Below are positions 45,198 to 56,740 of a stretch of DNA of 64,000 nt, piece after piece. Below the pieces are notes generated by a model. It was given only the letters and a program-made list of their open reading frames with translations. It was not told where the DNA came from and made no database searches. The stretch comes from Sipunculus nudus. Taxonomy: Eukaryota > Annelida > Sipuncula > Golfingiida > Sipunculidae. Every line of letters begins with the position of its first letter. Within the stretch, counting starts at the first letter, position 1. A program made the translations under genes and the position numbers. The stretch covers positions 43,718,714 to 43,782,713 of the forward strand of contig CM049320.1 in NCBI GenBank assembly GCA_026874595.1, in the 5' to 3' direction.

Positions 45198-45990
45198 CTT
45201 ATAAGCAGAACATATAATATAAGAGTTTAACTATTTATTAGAAAAATTACAAATATTGTCCCAAGTATAATTTTTATTAAAAATAATAAGAGAATAGTAT
45301 GATTTTTTCAAATAAAATATAACTGAAATGATTATTAAAATAATATTAAAGAATATATTCATGAATGCATTCATTAATACATTTTGAAAGTATTTGCACT
45401 GGTATTCATATACTTTCATTTTTTCCTGAATTCCCATTCTTATGAAAGAAATTTTATAATGGAGTAGCTCAGTACATATTCATATTCGTGTTTAAATACA
45501 ATTGCTAAGTATACACCATGTCTGGTATTTATTCAGTTTTCACCAAACAATGATGTTGAGAATCCAGAATATACAAAATTCACACATTTAAATAATGATC
45601 ATAAGTACCTGGTTTTATGGCTTTTATTTATATTAAAACAAATGTAATATATTCATTTTGGACTAATTTCACATCAATGCACTAACTATAGCACAGTAGG
45701 AATCTAGATAATAATATTATCAACTGCATCTTTGTCTGTCATTAATTTCCTTCATATGATCCCTAATGATTAGTAATGAATAATATGATTTACTTTTTTA
45801 TCATTAAAATTGAACTGAAAAATACCATAGGTGACTGCATGGTGTTATTTGGAATACGTGACATTCTATCTATCGATACAAGATTCTTATATCATCGGTA
45901 ACTGCAAGTAAATTTCCTGTTATTATCAACTAACAAATTCCTTTTCTATTTTCCTTTAATTTGTTATTAAAAACCAATAAAAATTTATTT
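45198..45990. other. AT-rich, no gene or repeat recognised
   Basis: Very AT-rich with no ordered repeat and no coding pattern. It ends near 45990 where GTTATGTTGTTGGTTAAAAC starts a segment repeated at 48695. Confidence 0.5.
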
Positions 45991-47239
45991 ATTTTATTTT
46001 TTATTGTTATGTTGTTGGTTAAAACTACTAGATTAGTTGGGTTGGACACCTGGATCAACTGTGGCTGGCATTTATATAATAAGCTGCCTGGAGCCCCAGT
46101 TTATGCCTCGCCTCAAGCATGCATAATTTGCTGAAAGTTCAACAAGGTCAACATACAGGTGACTCAAGAGGTGCTACAGATAGCCAAGGTCTGACATGGT
46201 CTCATAAAAAACATTAATAAAAGCTACAATTTTTGGCCAATTTCTTTCAGCTTTTTAAACCAAAAAGCTGAAATCTTTATGTGTGCATGATATGAAAATT
46301 ATATCAACAGTGCTCACAGGAAACAAACATGCCATGGTCAAAGTTGGGCAAAATTTAAGGTACTAATTTTAGTGACCAAATTCTTGGCATGGTAGGGGAT
46401 TTTTGAGACATCTAATTGCATGCCAAATTTTAGGAACTGAGAGCTGAAGCTGAAGGAACTGAGTGCTGAGCACTTGCAAACTGCATGACACTCGCTTGAT
46501 GTAAACAATATGTTACATGGTGCTTGAAAACTTGAATAAAATCTACAGTTTTTGATCAACTGGTTTCAAATTTTTGGTGTTTACAGACAAAATGCTAAAA
46601 AAACATGCTGTGAAAATTAAATCCACAGTACTTACAGAAAAAAACGTGCCATGGTCAAAGTTGGGCAAAATTTAAGTACCAATTTTTTATTTTTGTTAAT
46701 ATTTTTAAAAATTTAAAAGATTTTGATCAAATTTTAGGTATACAATTTAATTTTGATTAATTAAAGTTATATTACTGGAAAAAAAGTTTATAGCTTTAAC
46801 ATATTTTGTGTTAAGTGATCATATATCTTTCCTGATTTTTTACACAATGCATTATGTTTGGGCCCATAACTTTTTAAATTTACATAATACAGACATAATT
46901 TCTGGCATGTACATAGGAACTATATAGAGGAATAATTATGGTAAATATGAGGAAAAACAGATGAGTGGTTTTGATATTAGGCAGTCCTGAAGTGTAAAAA
47001 TAGGTTTTTTAATAAAAAATTGAGGTTTTTCCTTAATTTCTAAAAGGAACAAAGTCGCAAAGACCCAGTTTTCGGCTTGGTAGGAGATCTTGGGGACATC
47101 TAACATTATGCCGAATTTTGGATTCCTAGGTCTTACAGTTTCAAAACGTGCCACATCTACGGATGGACGGACGGACGGACGGATGACGGACAATGGACCA
47201 CGACTATAGCTCAGATGACTTATAGTCAGCTGAGCTTAA
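45990..47239 (+). repeat. Family A2 element ending in hairpin 47207-47237
   Basis: Opens with ATGTTGTTGGTTAAAACTAC, TTGGGTTGGACACCTGGATC (also at 48700). Core phrases AACGTGCCATGGTCAAAGTT and GGCATGTACATAGGAACTAT follow. Ends GGATGGACGGACGGACGGAC, then hairpin arms TAGCTCAG-A-TGACT and AGTCA-G-CTGAGCT. The next element starts two bases on. Confidence 0.75.
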
Positions 47240-48664
47240 AACAAGGGACCCAAGGGTCACATCGCTCAGCTGAATTTTGGAAAATATTAGTAACTGCAAA
47301 ATATTTTTATTTCTTTTGGTTTTCATGTATATTACCATTTGAAATGCTAAGAGATAATGGCCCTGCTGACATGGACCTCTGTAAATTATAGAATAACGAA
47401 CATGAGCTAAAGCATATGCACTGTGTAATAAATGAAATTTTTGGCCTGAAATCATTTAGTGATGCACCTAGGGAAAAAATGGGCCTATGGTAAGTGTTAT
47501 ATAAAAGTTACATTTCATAAACAAATAATGTGTGAAGATAATTAAGTTTTCAAAAGTTAAATATATGGCCATAATAGTTAAAAATTAATCCCACAAAGTT
47601 TGACCAATATTCCTGATTTTAAATTAAAGTTTAACAGTGTTATTTACACCTAGGCTCGGCCAACTTTAAGAGATATGAATGAAATCCTACAAAGAATTTA
47701 TATCTTCTTAAATCTTGTTAAATCTATCTTAAATCTATCTCATTTGAATATTAGGATTCAATTCCTGAACAATTTTTTCTTTAAAAAAAATCAAAATTGT
47801 CCAAGTCTCAACAAAAAGAATTTATTTAACATTAAAATTATAAGATTCATCTTGTTTATTAATCCTGTGTATTGAAGGGGTGGGTTGGGGAGGGGTTGCT
47901 GTTGTAACTGCTCGTTGCTGAAAAAAATGTGAAATTATAAGATTAATCTTTACAGGTCTGTCAACAAAATTGGGGGGGGGGGGGGGGGAGGGGAGAGAGA
48001 AAGGCTCCCTGTGGTATTAACTGCAGACAGCCTGATCAAGCTCAACAAGAGTGAGGGCTTGCCCCAGTGATGGGTTTACATTACATTAGGGGAGCATAGC
48101 AATGCTCTGAATGACCTACAGTCATCAAAGTGGACTGCTTGACAATGTAAGGGAATACAACAAGAGCCTCCAAAAAAATTCAATAACTAGCCTAATTTTG
48201 CAGCTTTTATTTTCAAATTTCAGATTTTAACAGATTAAATCCTTATGTTACATGCTGTGAAAATTAAATCCACAGTACTTACAGGAAAAAAACGTGCCAT
48301 GGCCAAAGTTGGGCAAAATTTAAGGTACCAATTTTATATTTTTGCCAATATTTAAAAAAATTTAACAGATTTTGATCTAATTTTTGGTATACAATTAAAT
48401 TTTGATTAATTAAAGTTGTATTACTGGAAAAAAGTCCCTATCTTTAACACTTTTGGTCTTAAGTGACCAAATATCTTCCTGATTTTTTTACAAAGTCCAT
48501 TATGTTTGGGCCCATAACTTTTTTAACTGTATGCCGAATTTCAGATTCGAAGGTCCAACGGTGTCGAAACGTGCCAGTCTTTTGGACGGACATCCGGACG
48601 GATGGACGACGGACAATGGACCACGACTATAGCTCAGATGACTTATATAGTCAGCTGAGCTAAA
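47240..48664 (+). repeat. Family A2 element, complete, head-to-tail with the previous one
   Basis: Begins AACAAGGGACCCAAGGGTCA, ATCGCTCAGCTGA directly after the previous hairpin. Ends GGACGGATGGACGACGGAC and hairpin 48630-48662. The core is shorter than in the copy at 9903 and has a G-tract near 47972-47988. No coding content. Confidence 0.78.
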
Positions 48665-50316
48665 AACCAATAAACATTTGTTAATTTATTGTGTATTGTT
48701 ATGTTGTTGGTTAAAACTACTAAATGAGTTGGGTTGGACACCTGGATCAACTGTGGCTGGCCATAAGCTGCCTGGCTGCCCCAGTGTATGGGTAGCCTCA
48801 AGCATTCATAATTTGCTGAAAGTTCAACAAGGTCAACATACAGGTGACTCCAGAGGGGCTGGGCCAGGCCAAGGTCTGACATGGTCTCATAAAAACATTA
48901 ATAAAAGCTACAATTTTTGGCCAATTTCTTTCAGCTTTCTAAACTAAATAGCTGAAATCCTTATGTGTGCATGATATGAAAATTATATCAACAGAGCTCA
49001 CAGGAAACAAACGTGCCATGGTCAGAGATGGGCAAAATTTAAGGTACTAATTTTATATTTATACTAATAACTTTTATTTTTAAAAATTCAGAACTAATTT
49101 TGGGTATTCAATTGAATCTTGATTAAATAATGTTACATCCCTGACGAAAAATCTCTAGCTTCAGCAATCCCCTTGTTAAGGGAGTAAATATATTTCTTGA
49201 TTTTTTAAAAAGTGCATTATGTTTGGGCCCATAACTTAAAACAATTACGCAATACTGACATCATTTCTATCATGAACATAGAGAATGTAAAGAAAAATAT
49301 GTATATTATATGATTAAAGTCAGATCAGTGGTTTTGATATTAGGCAGTCCTGAAGTGTAACAATGGATTTTTACTGGGAAAATGAAGTTTTTCATTAATA
49401 TCTCGAAGGTATTAAGTCCTAGTGACCAAATTCTTGGCATGGTAGGGGATTTTGGAGACATCTAATTGTATGCCAAATTTTAAGGAACTGAGAGCTGAAG
49501 CTGGGGAGCTGAGCTCTTGCAAACTGCATAACACTAGCTTGATGTGAACAATATATTATATGGTTGGCTGAACAGTTTCGGAGAAGAAGATTTTTAAAGC
49601 TTTTTTAGCTTTTTCCCTATAAAATCTAAGAAGATGCAGTTAGCCAAAAAATAAGCAAAATCCTATAGAGTTTTTTAGATGACTAATTTTTTGCATAAAA
49701 TTTTGTGATGCTAACTGTTGCAGTTTTCAAGATAGTATGGGTTAACGTTTAGACGCCGGAGGATGCCACACCATCGCATAAGCTCACAGGTTTACTGAAA
49801 AAATTTAAAAGATTTTGATCTAATTTTTGGTATACAATTAAATTTTGATTAGTTAAAGCTATATTACTGAAAAAAAGTCCCGAGCTTTAAAAATTTTTAG
49901 TGTTAAGTGACCAAATATTTTATGATTTTTTACCAAGTGCAATATGTTTGGACCCATAACTTTTTTAAATTATGAAATACAGACCTAATTTCTGGCATGT
50001 ACATAGGAACTATATAGAGGAATATTTATGATAAATATGAGGAAAAACAGATGAGTGGTTTGGATATTAAGCAGTCCTGAAGTGTGAAAATAGGTTTTTA
50101 ATTAAAAATTGAGGTTTTTCCTTAATTTCTCAAAGGAACAAGGTCGCAAAGACCCAGTTTTCAGCTTGGTAGGATATCTTGGGAACATCTAACATTATGC
50201 TAAATTTTGGATTCCTAGGTCTTATATTTTTAAAACATGCCACATCTATGGATGGACAGACGGACAGACGGACCACGACTATAGCTCAGATGACTTATAG
50301 TCAGCTGAGCTAAAAA
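48665..50316 (+). repeat. Family A2 element with an embedded family C fragment
   Basis: Starts like 45990 (ATGTTGTTGGTTAAAACTAC). At about 49556-49802 a family C tail intrudes (GGAGAAGAAGATTTTTAAAG ... CCATCGCATAAGCTCACAGG). The A2 core resumes and ends in GGACAGACGGACAGACGGAC and hairpin 50282-50312. Confidence 0.7.
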
Positions 50317-50906
50317 TGTAGCCATAGTCAAAGTTGAGCAAAATTTAAGTTAATAATTTTACATTTATGCTAATAACTTGAAAAATTTACAAATTTCTGA
50401 TATAATTTCAGGTATACAATTTAAACTTAATTGAATATAATAGATATATGCTTGAAATGAGCTCTCAAGCGGAACAAATTATTATGTGGAGTAAATATAC
50501 TTCCTGGTTTTTTACAAAATGCATAATGTTTGAGCCCATAACTACAAAGATTTATGCAATACTGACTTATTTTCTGGAATGTACATAGGAAATATATGCA
50601 TGAATGGTTATATTAAATATGAATAGATTAACAACAGCTGTTTCTTAGGGGGCAGTTGTAAAGTGTAACAATAGGTTTTTACTGGTATACAGGGGTTTTT
50701 CCTTAATTTCTCAACTTGAAAGGAATGAAGTTGCATTGTCTCAGGTTCAGTAGGAGAACTTGGGGACATCTAACCTCTAAATGTTGAATCTGGATTTGTA
50801 GGTCACACAGTTTCAAAATGTGCTCTGTTAACGGACGTCCCGCCGGACTTATGAACAAAGGACCATTACTATAGCTCAGATGACTTATAGACAGCGGAGT
50901 TAAAAA
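50317..50906 (+). repeat. Family A2 element, short copy
   Basis: About 590 bp ending GTTAACGGACGTCCCGCCGG and a decayed hairpin at 50872-50902 (right arm AGACAGCGGAGTTA). Same core order as its neighbours. Confidence 0.7.
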
Positions 50907-51650
50907 TAACAGTTTTGGGTCAATATTCATAATATATAGTCATGGTCAATATTCAAGGCAAGATTCATGGAAATTCATGCATTAATTATCAAGATACTGG
51001 AGGTTTTGTGTCAAATATTTTGTTTCTTCTAGGGATTCTTACAGGCCTCATAGCTAGGAGGTCGCAGTGACTTAATTTCAGGTTTCCAAGTCGATTTTTA
51101 ATTGACCTTCATGAATGTTCACTTAAAAGTTTCTACAGTCAGCAGTTATGATTTGTGCCTTGCTGACAGAGGAATTCAAACAGGTCTGTAATACAAAAGA
51201 AATCACTGATTATGCTGTTGCAGCCATATTAGAAAACCGACAGGTCTGTAATTTGACAGGTCTGGAGCTCTAATAGGTACCAATCATCTCTGTGAATTTG
51301 AGATAGCTCAAGCATGTTCTTGTTAGGTTATCAAGCATTAATTAAATCACTGATTGGGCTGGGGTGGCCATATTGGAATTTTGACAGGTCTGTAATTCGA
51401 TAGGTCAGGAGTCCTAATAGGTACCAATCATCCCTGTGAATTTGAATAGCTCAAGTATATTGTTGTTGAGATATCGTGCGCAAAAGAAAGTGTCACTGAT
51501 GGAAGGACAGATGGAGGGACACATAGATTACTATTGGGCACCACTTGTCAAGCTTGGCCCTGATTATATTGCATTACATTTGGTGAATATTGCTGTGTAT
51601 AGGGGGGGGGGGGGGGATGGGTGATATGATTATAACTGATTTAAAAATAC
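50907..51650. repeat. Mixed repeat stretch
   Basis: Holds CATAGCTAGGAGGTCGCAGTGACTTAATTTCAGGTTTCCAAG, split here by eye into family A-like phrases, and a pair of ~180-bp related segments around 51170-51480 (CAGGTCTGTAAT, TAGGTACCAATCATC). A G-tract lies at 51602-51616. No gene. Confidence 0.45.
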
Positions 51651-51654
51651 TAAA

Positions 51655-52292
51655 TCCATATTTATTCATGCTGTGAAAATTAAATCAATAGTGCTTACAG
51701 GGGAAAAATGTGACATGGTCAAAGTTGGGCAAAATTGAAGGTACTGATTTTACAATTTTACAAAAATGTTGTAAAAATTTACAAAATTCTGATCTGATTT
51801 CTAGTATAAAATTGAATCTTTATTGAATAAAGTTATATCCTTGGGAGAAAAAAGTCTCTAGCTTGAACAATTATCATGTTTAGTGAGTAAATATCCTTCT
51901 TGATATTTGCAAAATGGCATTATGTTCGGGCCAGTAACAACTGCACATTACACAATATTGACCTTTTTTCTGGAAAAGTACATTGGAAATACATGCAGGA
52001 ATGATTATACCAAATTGAACAAGCTGCACCTGTGGTTTTTCATAGTGGACAGTCCTGTAGTGTAACTTTAGGTTTTTAATGGAAAATTGATGTTTTTCCT
52101 TAATATCTCAAAGGAATGAAGTCAGAGTGACGATATTTTCGGTTTGGTAGGTCATCTTGGGAATATCTAACAGTATGCTGAATTGTGGACTTTTAAGTCC
52201 AACAGTTTCAAAATATGCCAGTTTAAGAACCCCTGGCGAGATGGACGGACCCTCAATATAGTTTAGTTGACTAATAGTCAGCTGAGCTAAAA
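51655..52292 (+). repeat. Family A2 element ending in hairpin 52259-52289
   Basis: Core phrases GTGCTTACAGGGGAAAAATG and TCAAAGTTGGGCAAAATTGA; ends GAGATGGACGGACC and hairpin arms TAGTTTAG.TGACT and AGTCAGCTGAGCTA. It is the last of the run, 184 bp before the kelch exon. Confidence 0.7.
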
Positions 52293-52475
52293 AAAGCTAA
52301 AATGTTTATACTTTCTGACTTACATGAGCTATGGTAATTGTTTAAGTCAGGAGCCAGTGCCATTCAGTGGTATCAAGGCCATGTTTACTGTAGGGAGCAC
52401 AGCTGGGCATCAATCAAGTAAGATATACATAAACAGATTACATATATAAGCTAAACTTTAGTTACATATACATGC

Positions 52476-52573
52476 CTAGGTTGAAAATATGAGCATCACT
52501 GAGAGCATTGTTGCCATTGTAGCCTCCATGGATGAGTACACGGTTTCCAGAAAGGGCACAAGATGCATGCCAA
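52476..52573 (-). CDS. Kelch-repeat protein, penultimate coding exon
   Basis: A 98-base exon between acceptor CTTTCAG and the GC donor. It finishes a Ser codon begun upstream and encodes WHASCALSGNRVLIHGGYNG then NNALSDAHIFNL, with the last base starting the Asp completed in the final exon. WHASC..., VLIHGGYNG and DAHIFNL are a canonical kelch blade: strand, double Gly, aromatic, then the next strand. Both neighbouring exons join it in frame. Confidence 0.88.
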
Positions 52574-52879
52574 CTGAAAGATATAATCAACCAAAAAAAT
52601 GTCATTTTTCTCATCCCAGTTCATAAATGAATAGTATATCTTCCAAAAGACTACTGGTATACATGAAAAAAAGTTATTTAAAAATTATAATTATTAAGTT
52701 ACCACAACAATGAATAATTAACCGTGATACAAAAGTAAAGTGTTTTCCAATATGAATAAGAAAAAATGAAATGATATTTTGGCTTGCAAAAATTAGGTCA
52801 ACAAGTGGCCAGCTCACAAATGCAGGGGCTGAGCTGTCAATTAACAGCTCATCCTCTCTGGCAGACATGGGGTCTATTA

Positions 52880-53000
52880 CAGTTGTTCTACTATTATTAC
52901 TATTACTTTCAATTTCTGATATTACCATTACTTTTACCACATTTTGTCTTCTATTACTATTACTGGGATATCTATTACTATTACTATTACTTAAATGATG
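52880..53000. repeat. TTA/CTA-rich microsatellite
   Basis: Runs of TATTACTATTACT around 52890, 52955 and 52975, with interruptions. It lies in the kelch intron beside the minisatellite. Confidence 0.65.
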
Positions 53001-53043
53001 GTAGGATTCTAGACCTTAGGCAGGCAAAGAGTGCTAAAAACTG

Positions 53044-54466
53044 CCTTGCTGAAGCATGAGAACAAGACCAGCCTCCCCTGTTCCATCTATATCTACAACC
53101 ATCCCCTCCGCCTTGCTGAAGCATGAGAACAAGACAAGCCTCCCCTGTTCTATCTATATCAACAACCATCCCCTCCGCCTTGCTGAAGCATGAGAACAAG
53201 ACAAGCCTCCCCTGTTCTATCTATATTTACAACCATCCCCTCCGCCTTGCTGAAGCATGAGAACAAGACCAGCCTCCCCTGTTCTATCTATATTTACAAC
53301 CATCCCCTCCGCCTTGCTGAAGCATGACAACAAGACCAGCCTCCCCTGTTCTATCTATATTTACAACCAACCCCTCCGCCTTGCTGAAGCATGAGAACAA
53401 GACAAGCCTCCCCTGTTCTATCTATATTTACAACCATCCCCTCCGCCTTGCTGAAGCATGAGAACAAGACCAGCCTCCCCTGTTCTATCTCTATTTACAA
53501 CCAACCCCTCTGCCTTGCTGAAGCATGAGAACAAGACCAGCCTCCCCTGTTCTATCTATATTTACAACCATCCCCTCCGCCTTTTTGAAGCATGAGAACA
53601 AGACCAGCCTCCCCTGTTCTATCTCTATTTACAACCAACCCCTCTGCCTTGCTGAAGCATGAGAACAAGACAAGCCTCCCCTGTGCTCTCTATATTTACA
53701 ACCATCCCCTCCGCCTTGCTGAAGCATGAGAACAAGACCAGCCTCCCCTGTTCTATCTATATCTACAACCATCCCCTCCGCCTTGCTGAAGCATGAGAAC
53801 AAGACAAGCCTCCCCTGTTCTATCTATATTTACAACCAACCCCTCCGCCTTGCTGAAGCACGAGAACAAGACAAGCCTCCCCTGTTCTATCTATATCTAC
53901 AACCAACCCCTCCGCCTTGCTGAAGCATGAGAACAAGACCAGCCTCCCCTGTTCTATCTATATCTACAACCAACCCCTCCGCCTTGCTGAAGCATGAGAA
54001 CAAGACCAGCCTCCCCTGTTCTATCTATATTTACAACCATCCCCTCCGCCTTGCTGAAGCATGAGAACAAGACAAGCCTCCCCTGTTCTATCTATATTTA
54101 CAACCATCCCCTCCGCCTTGCTGAAGCATGAGAACAAGACAAGCCTCCCCTGTTCTATCTATATTTACAACCATCCCCTCCGCCTTGCTGAAGCATGAGA
54201 ACAAGACAAGCCTCCCCTGTTCTATCTATATTTACAACCATCCCCTCCGCCTTGCTGAAGCATGAGAACAAGACCAGCCTCTCCTGTTCTATCTATATTT
54301 ACAACCATCCCCTCCGCCTTGCTGAAGCATGAGAACAAGACCAGCCTCCCCTGTTCTATCTATATCTACAACCATCCCCTCCGCCTTGCTGAAGCATGAG
54401 AACAAGACCAGCCTCCCCTGTTCTATCTATATCTACAACCATCCCCTCCGCCTTGCTGAAGCAAGA
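53044..54466. repeat. 67-bp minisatellite, 21 full copies plus a partial
   Basis: Units start CCTTGCTGAAGCATGAGAAC and end CAACCATCCCCTCCG. Starts fall at 53044, 53111, 53178 and so on to 54451, exactly 67 apart wherever I checked, so no indels. Variants sit at a few fixed positions (AAGACCAG/AAGACAAG, TATATCTAC/TATATTTAC, ACCATCCC/ACCAACCC, one CTTTTTGAAG). It fills most of the intron between two kelch exons and touches within about six bases of the upstream exon's donor. 67 is not a multiple of three, so the open frames it yields are not genes. Confidence 0.95.
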
Positions 54467-54471
54467 CATAC

Positions 54472-54526
54472 CTTCTAGGCAATGGTGGGGATCCTGATAC
54501 TTTTGGCTGGCTCCATTCTACAAATG
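54472..54526 (-). CDS. Kelch-repeat protein, third exon from the end
   Basis: A 55-base exon: acceptor TTCTGTTTCAG, donor AGAAG|GTATGTC. It encodes FVEWSQPKVSGSPPLPR between split codons and joins the next exon as ...LPRSWHASC. The W...P...SG..P..R pattern before GHx/WHA is the lead-in to a kelch blade. Earlier exons should lie to the right on the minus strand; none was found before the window end. Confidence 0.82.
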
Positions 54527-54930
54527 CTGAAACAGAAATCAGGTTCATAAATACATGTATATGTCTTACAATTACTCTGTCCAATCACTTGCAAATAAGT
54601 TATTAATCTATTAAATACCCCCTAATATGACATATTGTTCACTTTAATGAGAAAGGGTTAACATTTTATGACTTGTCATGGAAAGCGGAGATATTCTGGT
54701 TTGCTAGAAATAGGTCCATATAGTTTTGAGCATAAAAAGCCTTTTTTTACTGATCATATGATCAATAAATCTGCAAAATATTGTGATGACAGCTGTAGAG
54801 ATATTTGTAGCAGTTGGTGAAAAAAGGTTGTTGCACCATCGCTTTGCCGATTCATAGATTCATCAATTAAATGTACATATCACTGACCCATAGAAAAGAC
54901 ATACTCATATCTAAAACAGAGGTCAATGGA
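54527..54930. other. No gene; contains a family C tail fragment
   Basis: Holds AAAAAGGTTGTTGCACCATC GCTTTGCCG near 54820-54853, a decayed family C end. The rest is AT-rich with no pattern. Confidence 0.45.
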
Positions 54931-55379
54931 GAAACAAGTCAGCTGATTTTGGAAAGTTTTAGCAAGTGCAAAATAAACATATATATTAGCGTTTTATAAG
55001 CTAAGAGGAAAAGGGCCCTGCTAAAATTAAACCCTGTAAAACATAGAATAATGTACATGAGCCAAAGTATAACAAGCAAATTCTTGGAATTAATGCATGT
55101 CCCTCGCTTTGGGCTCTTGTCTTTTAAGCTTGGTAAGCAACCAAAATTATGACATATGGTGTAAATCTTGAGGGCACATGAAAACTTAAACAGATGCACT
55201 GACATGTGGAGACATCTGCAGGCATACTTAACTAGAATATCAGCAGAAGCTGACAAAAGCCCTCAGCCAAAAGAACAGTGTTTAGAGGTGGTAACAGTGA
55301 AAAGTACTAAATATCTGTTCTCACATGGATGTATATCTGTACATGTCTCAGTTATAAATTTAAAATGGAGAGGTATGTA
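54931..55379 (+). repeat. 5' module of a hairpin-class element
   Basis: AACAAGTCAGCTGATTTTGG is a shortened form of the AACAAGGGACC...GCTCAGCTGA start. AAGCTAAGAGGAAAAGGGCC and AGAATAATGTACATGAGCCA match 47345-47410 and 10010-10030 in order. Here it leads into a different core (family D), not A2. Confidence 0.6.
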
Positions 55380-56579
55380 CCATGATTCATAACAATCCAC
55401 AAAATGCTTCCTGAAATATAAGCTTCTAAGTTTTATTTTATTGTAAGCTCTGTGACCTTGAAAAGCAGGTCAAGGTCACCCATTTTCGAACTTGACCGAG
55501 ATTTTGTTGATATGCATCTTCACCAAAGAAATAAAATTCCTATTGTGAATCCTTTTAGAGATATCCTGCTCACAAGGCCACAATTGAAAAATCCAAGAAA
55601 AATTCATTAAAAATCAGAAATTGCAGGTGGCGCCCCCAAATTTGTGCAGCAGTTACAGACCATCAGTCTCTATGATCATAGTAAGTATTGTAAAAATCCA
55701 CCCTATGGTTCCTGAGAAATAAGCTTCTAAATGTTTTTTCTATAATCAGCTCTGTGACCTTGAAAAGCAGGTCAAGGGCACCCATCTTCGAACTTGACCG
55801 AGATTTTGTCAATATACATCTTCACCGAAAAAATAAAAATCCTACCGTGAAACCTTTTAGAGATATCTCGCTCACAGGCCCAAAGTTGAAAAATCCGATA
55901 AAAATTCATTAAAAATCAGAAATTGTAGGTGGCGCCACCAAACTTGTTAAGCAGGTACAGATTATCAGTCCAAATAATCATAGTAAGTTTAGTAAAAATC
56001 CAACCAATGATTCCTGAGAAATAAGCTTCTAAATGTTTTTTCTATAATCAGCTCTGTGACCTTGAAAAGCAGGTCAAGGTCACCCATCTTCGAACTTGAC
56101 CGAGATTTTGTCAATATACATCTTCACCGAAAAAATAAAATTCCTACGGTGAAACCTTTTAGAGATATCCCGCTCACAAGCCCAAAGTTGAAAAATCCGA
56201 TAAAAATTCATTAAAAATCAGAAATTGTAGGTGGCGCCACCAAACTTGTTTAGCAGGTACAGATTATCAGTCCCAATAATCATAGTAAGTTTTGTGAAAA
56301 TCCACCGAATGGTTCCTGAGTAATAAGCATCTAAGTGTTTTTCTATAATCAGCTCTAAAATGTAGAAAAATGGGTCAAGGTCACCCATCTTCGAACTTGA
56401 CCGAGATTTTGTCAATATACAACTTTACCGAGGAAATAAAATTCTGACGGTGAATCCTTTTCAAGATATCCCGCTCACAAGGTAAAAGTTAACGGACGCA
56501 GGATGGACGGACGGACGGACGGACAGACAGACAGCTTGGGTGACGACAATAGCCCATCAGCCTAAGGGCTGAGGGCTAA
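55380..56579 (+). repeat. Family D array, four ~302-bp units, with its own hairpin
   Basis: GTGACCTTGAAAAGCAGGTC recurs at 55452, 55754 and 56055, with a diverged fourth near 56352. Each unit holds AACTTGACCGAGATTTTGT and, in the last ones, TTGTAGGTGGCGCCACCAAA. The array ends GTTAACGGACGCAGG, GGACGGACGGACGGACAGAC and a hairpin at 56550-56578 with arms TAGCCC..CAGCC and GGCTG.GGGCTA, then an A-run. The core has no likeness to family A, but the ending scheme is the same. Confidence 0.85.
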
Positions 56580-56740
56580 AAACTAAAACACATTGAAAAA
56601 TAGGACCAAAATCCACTATTACATGTGGAGACATCTGCAGGCAAACATAAAAACTAAAACACACTGAGAAATTTGACAAAAATTTGAGAATTTTGTTTTT
56701 GGGCTGGAGAGAAATATTTTTCAGATAGACACTCAACTAG

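Larger units (their letters stand above)
41030..52475 (-). other. 11.4-kb terminal intron of the kelch gene, GC-AG type
   Basis: The only donor that keeps the frame is CTAG|GCATGT, a GC donor; the acceptor is CCTGTAG. GC-AG introns are a known minor class. The intron holds composite B/C repeats, a pogo/Tigger start and a run of family A2 elements, which explains its size. Confidence 0.7.

Noticed and set aside
53726-53923. Open frame across the minisatellite that looks like a repetitive protein
   Set aside because: The unit is 67 bp, so each copy is read in a different frame; the array lies in an intron on the other strand.
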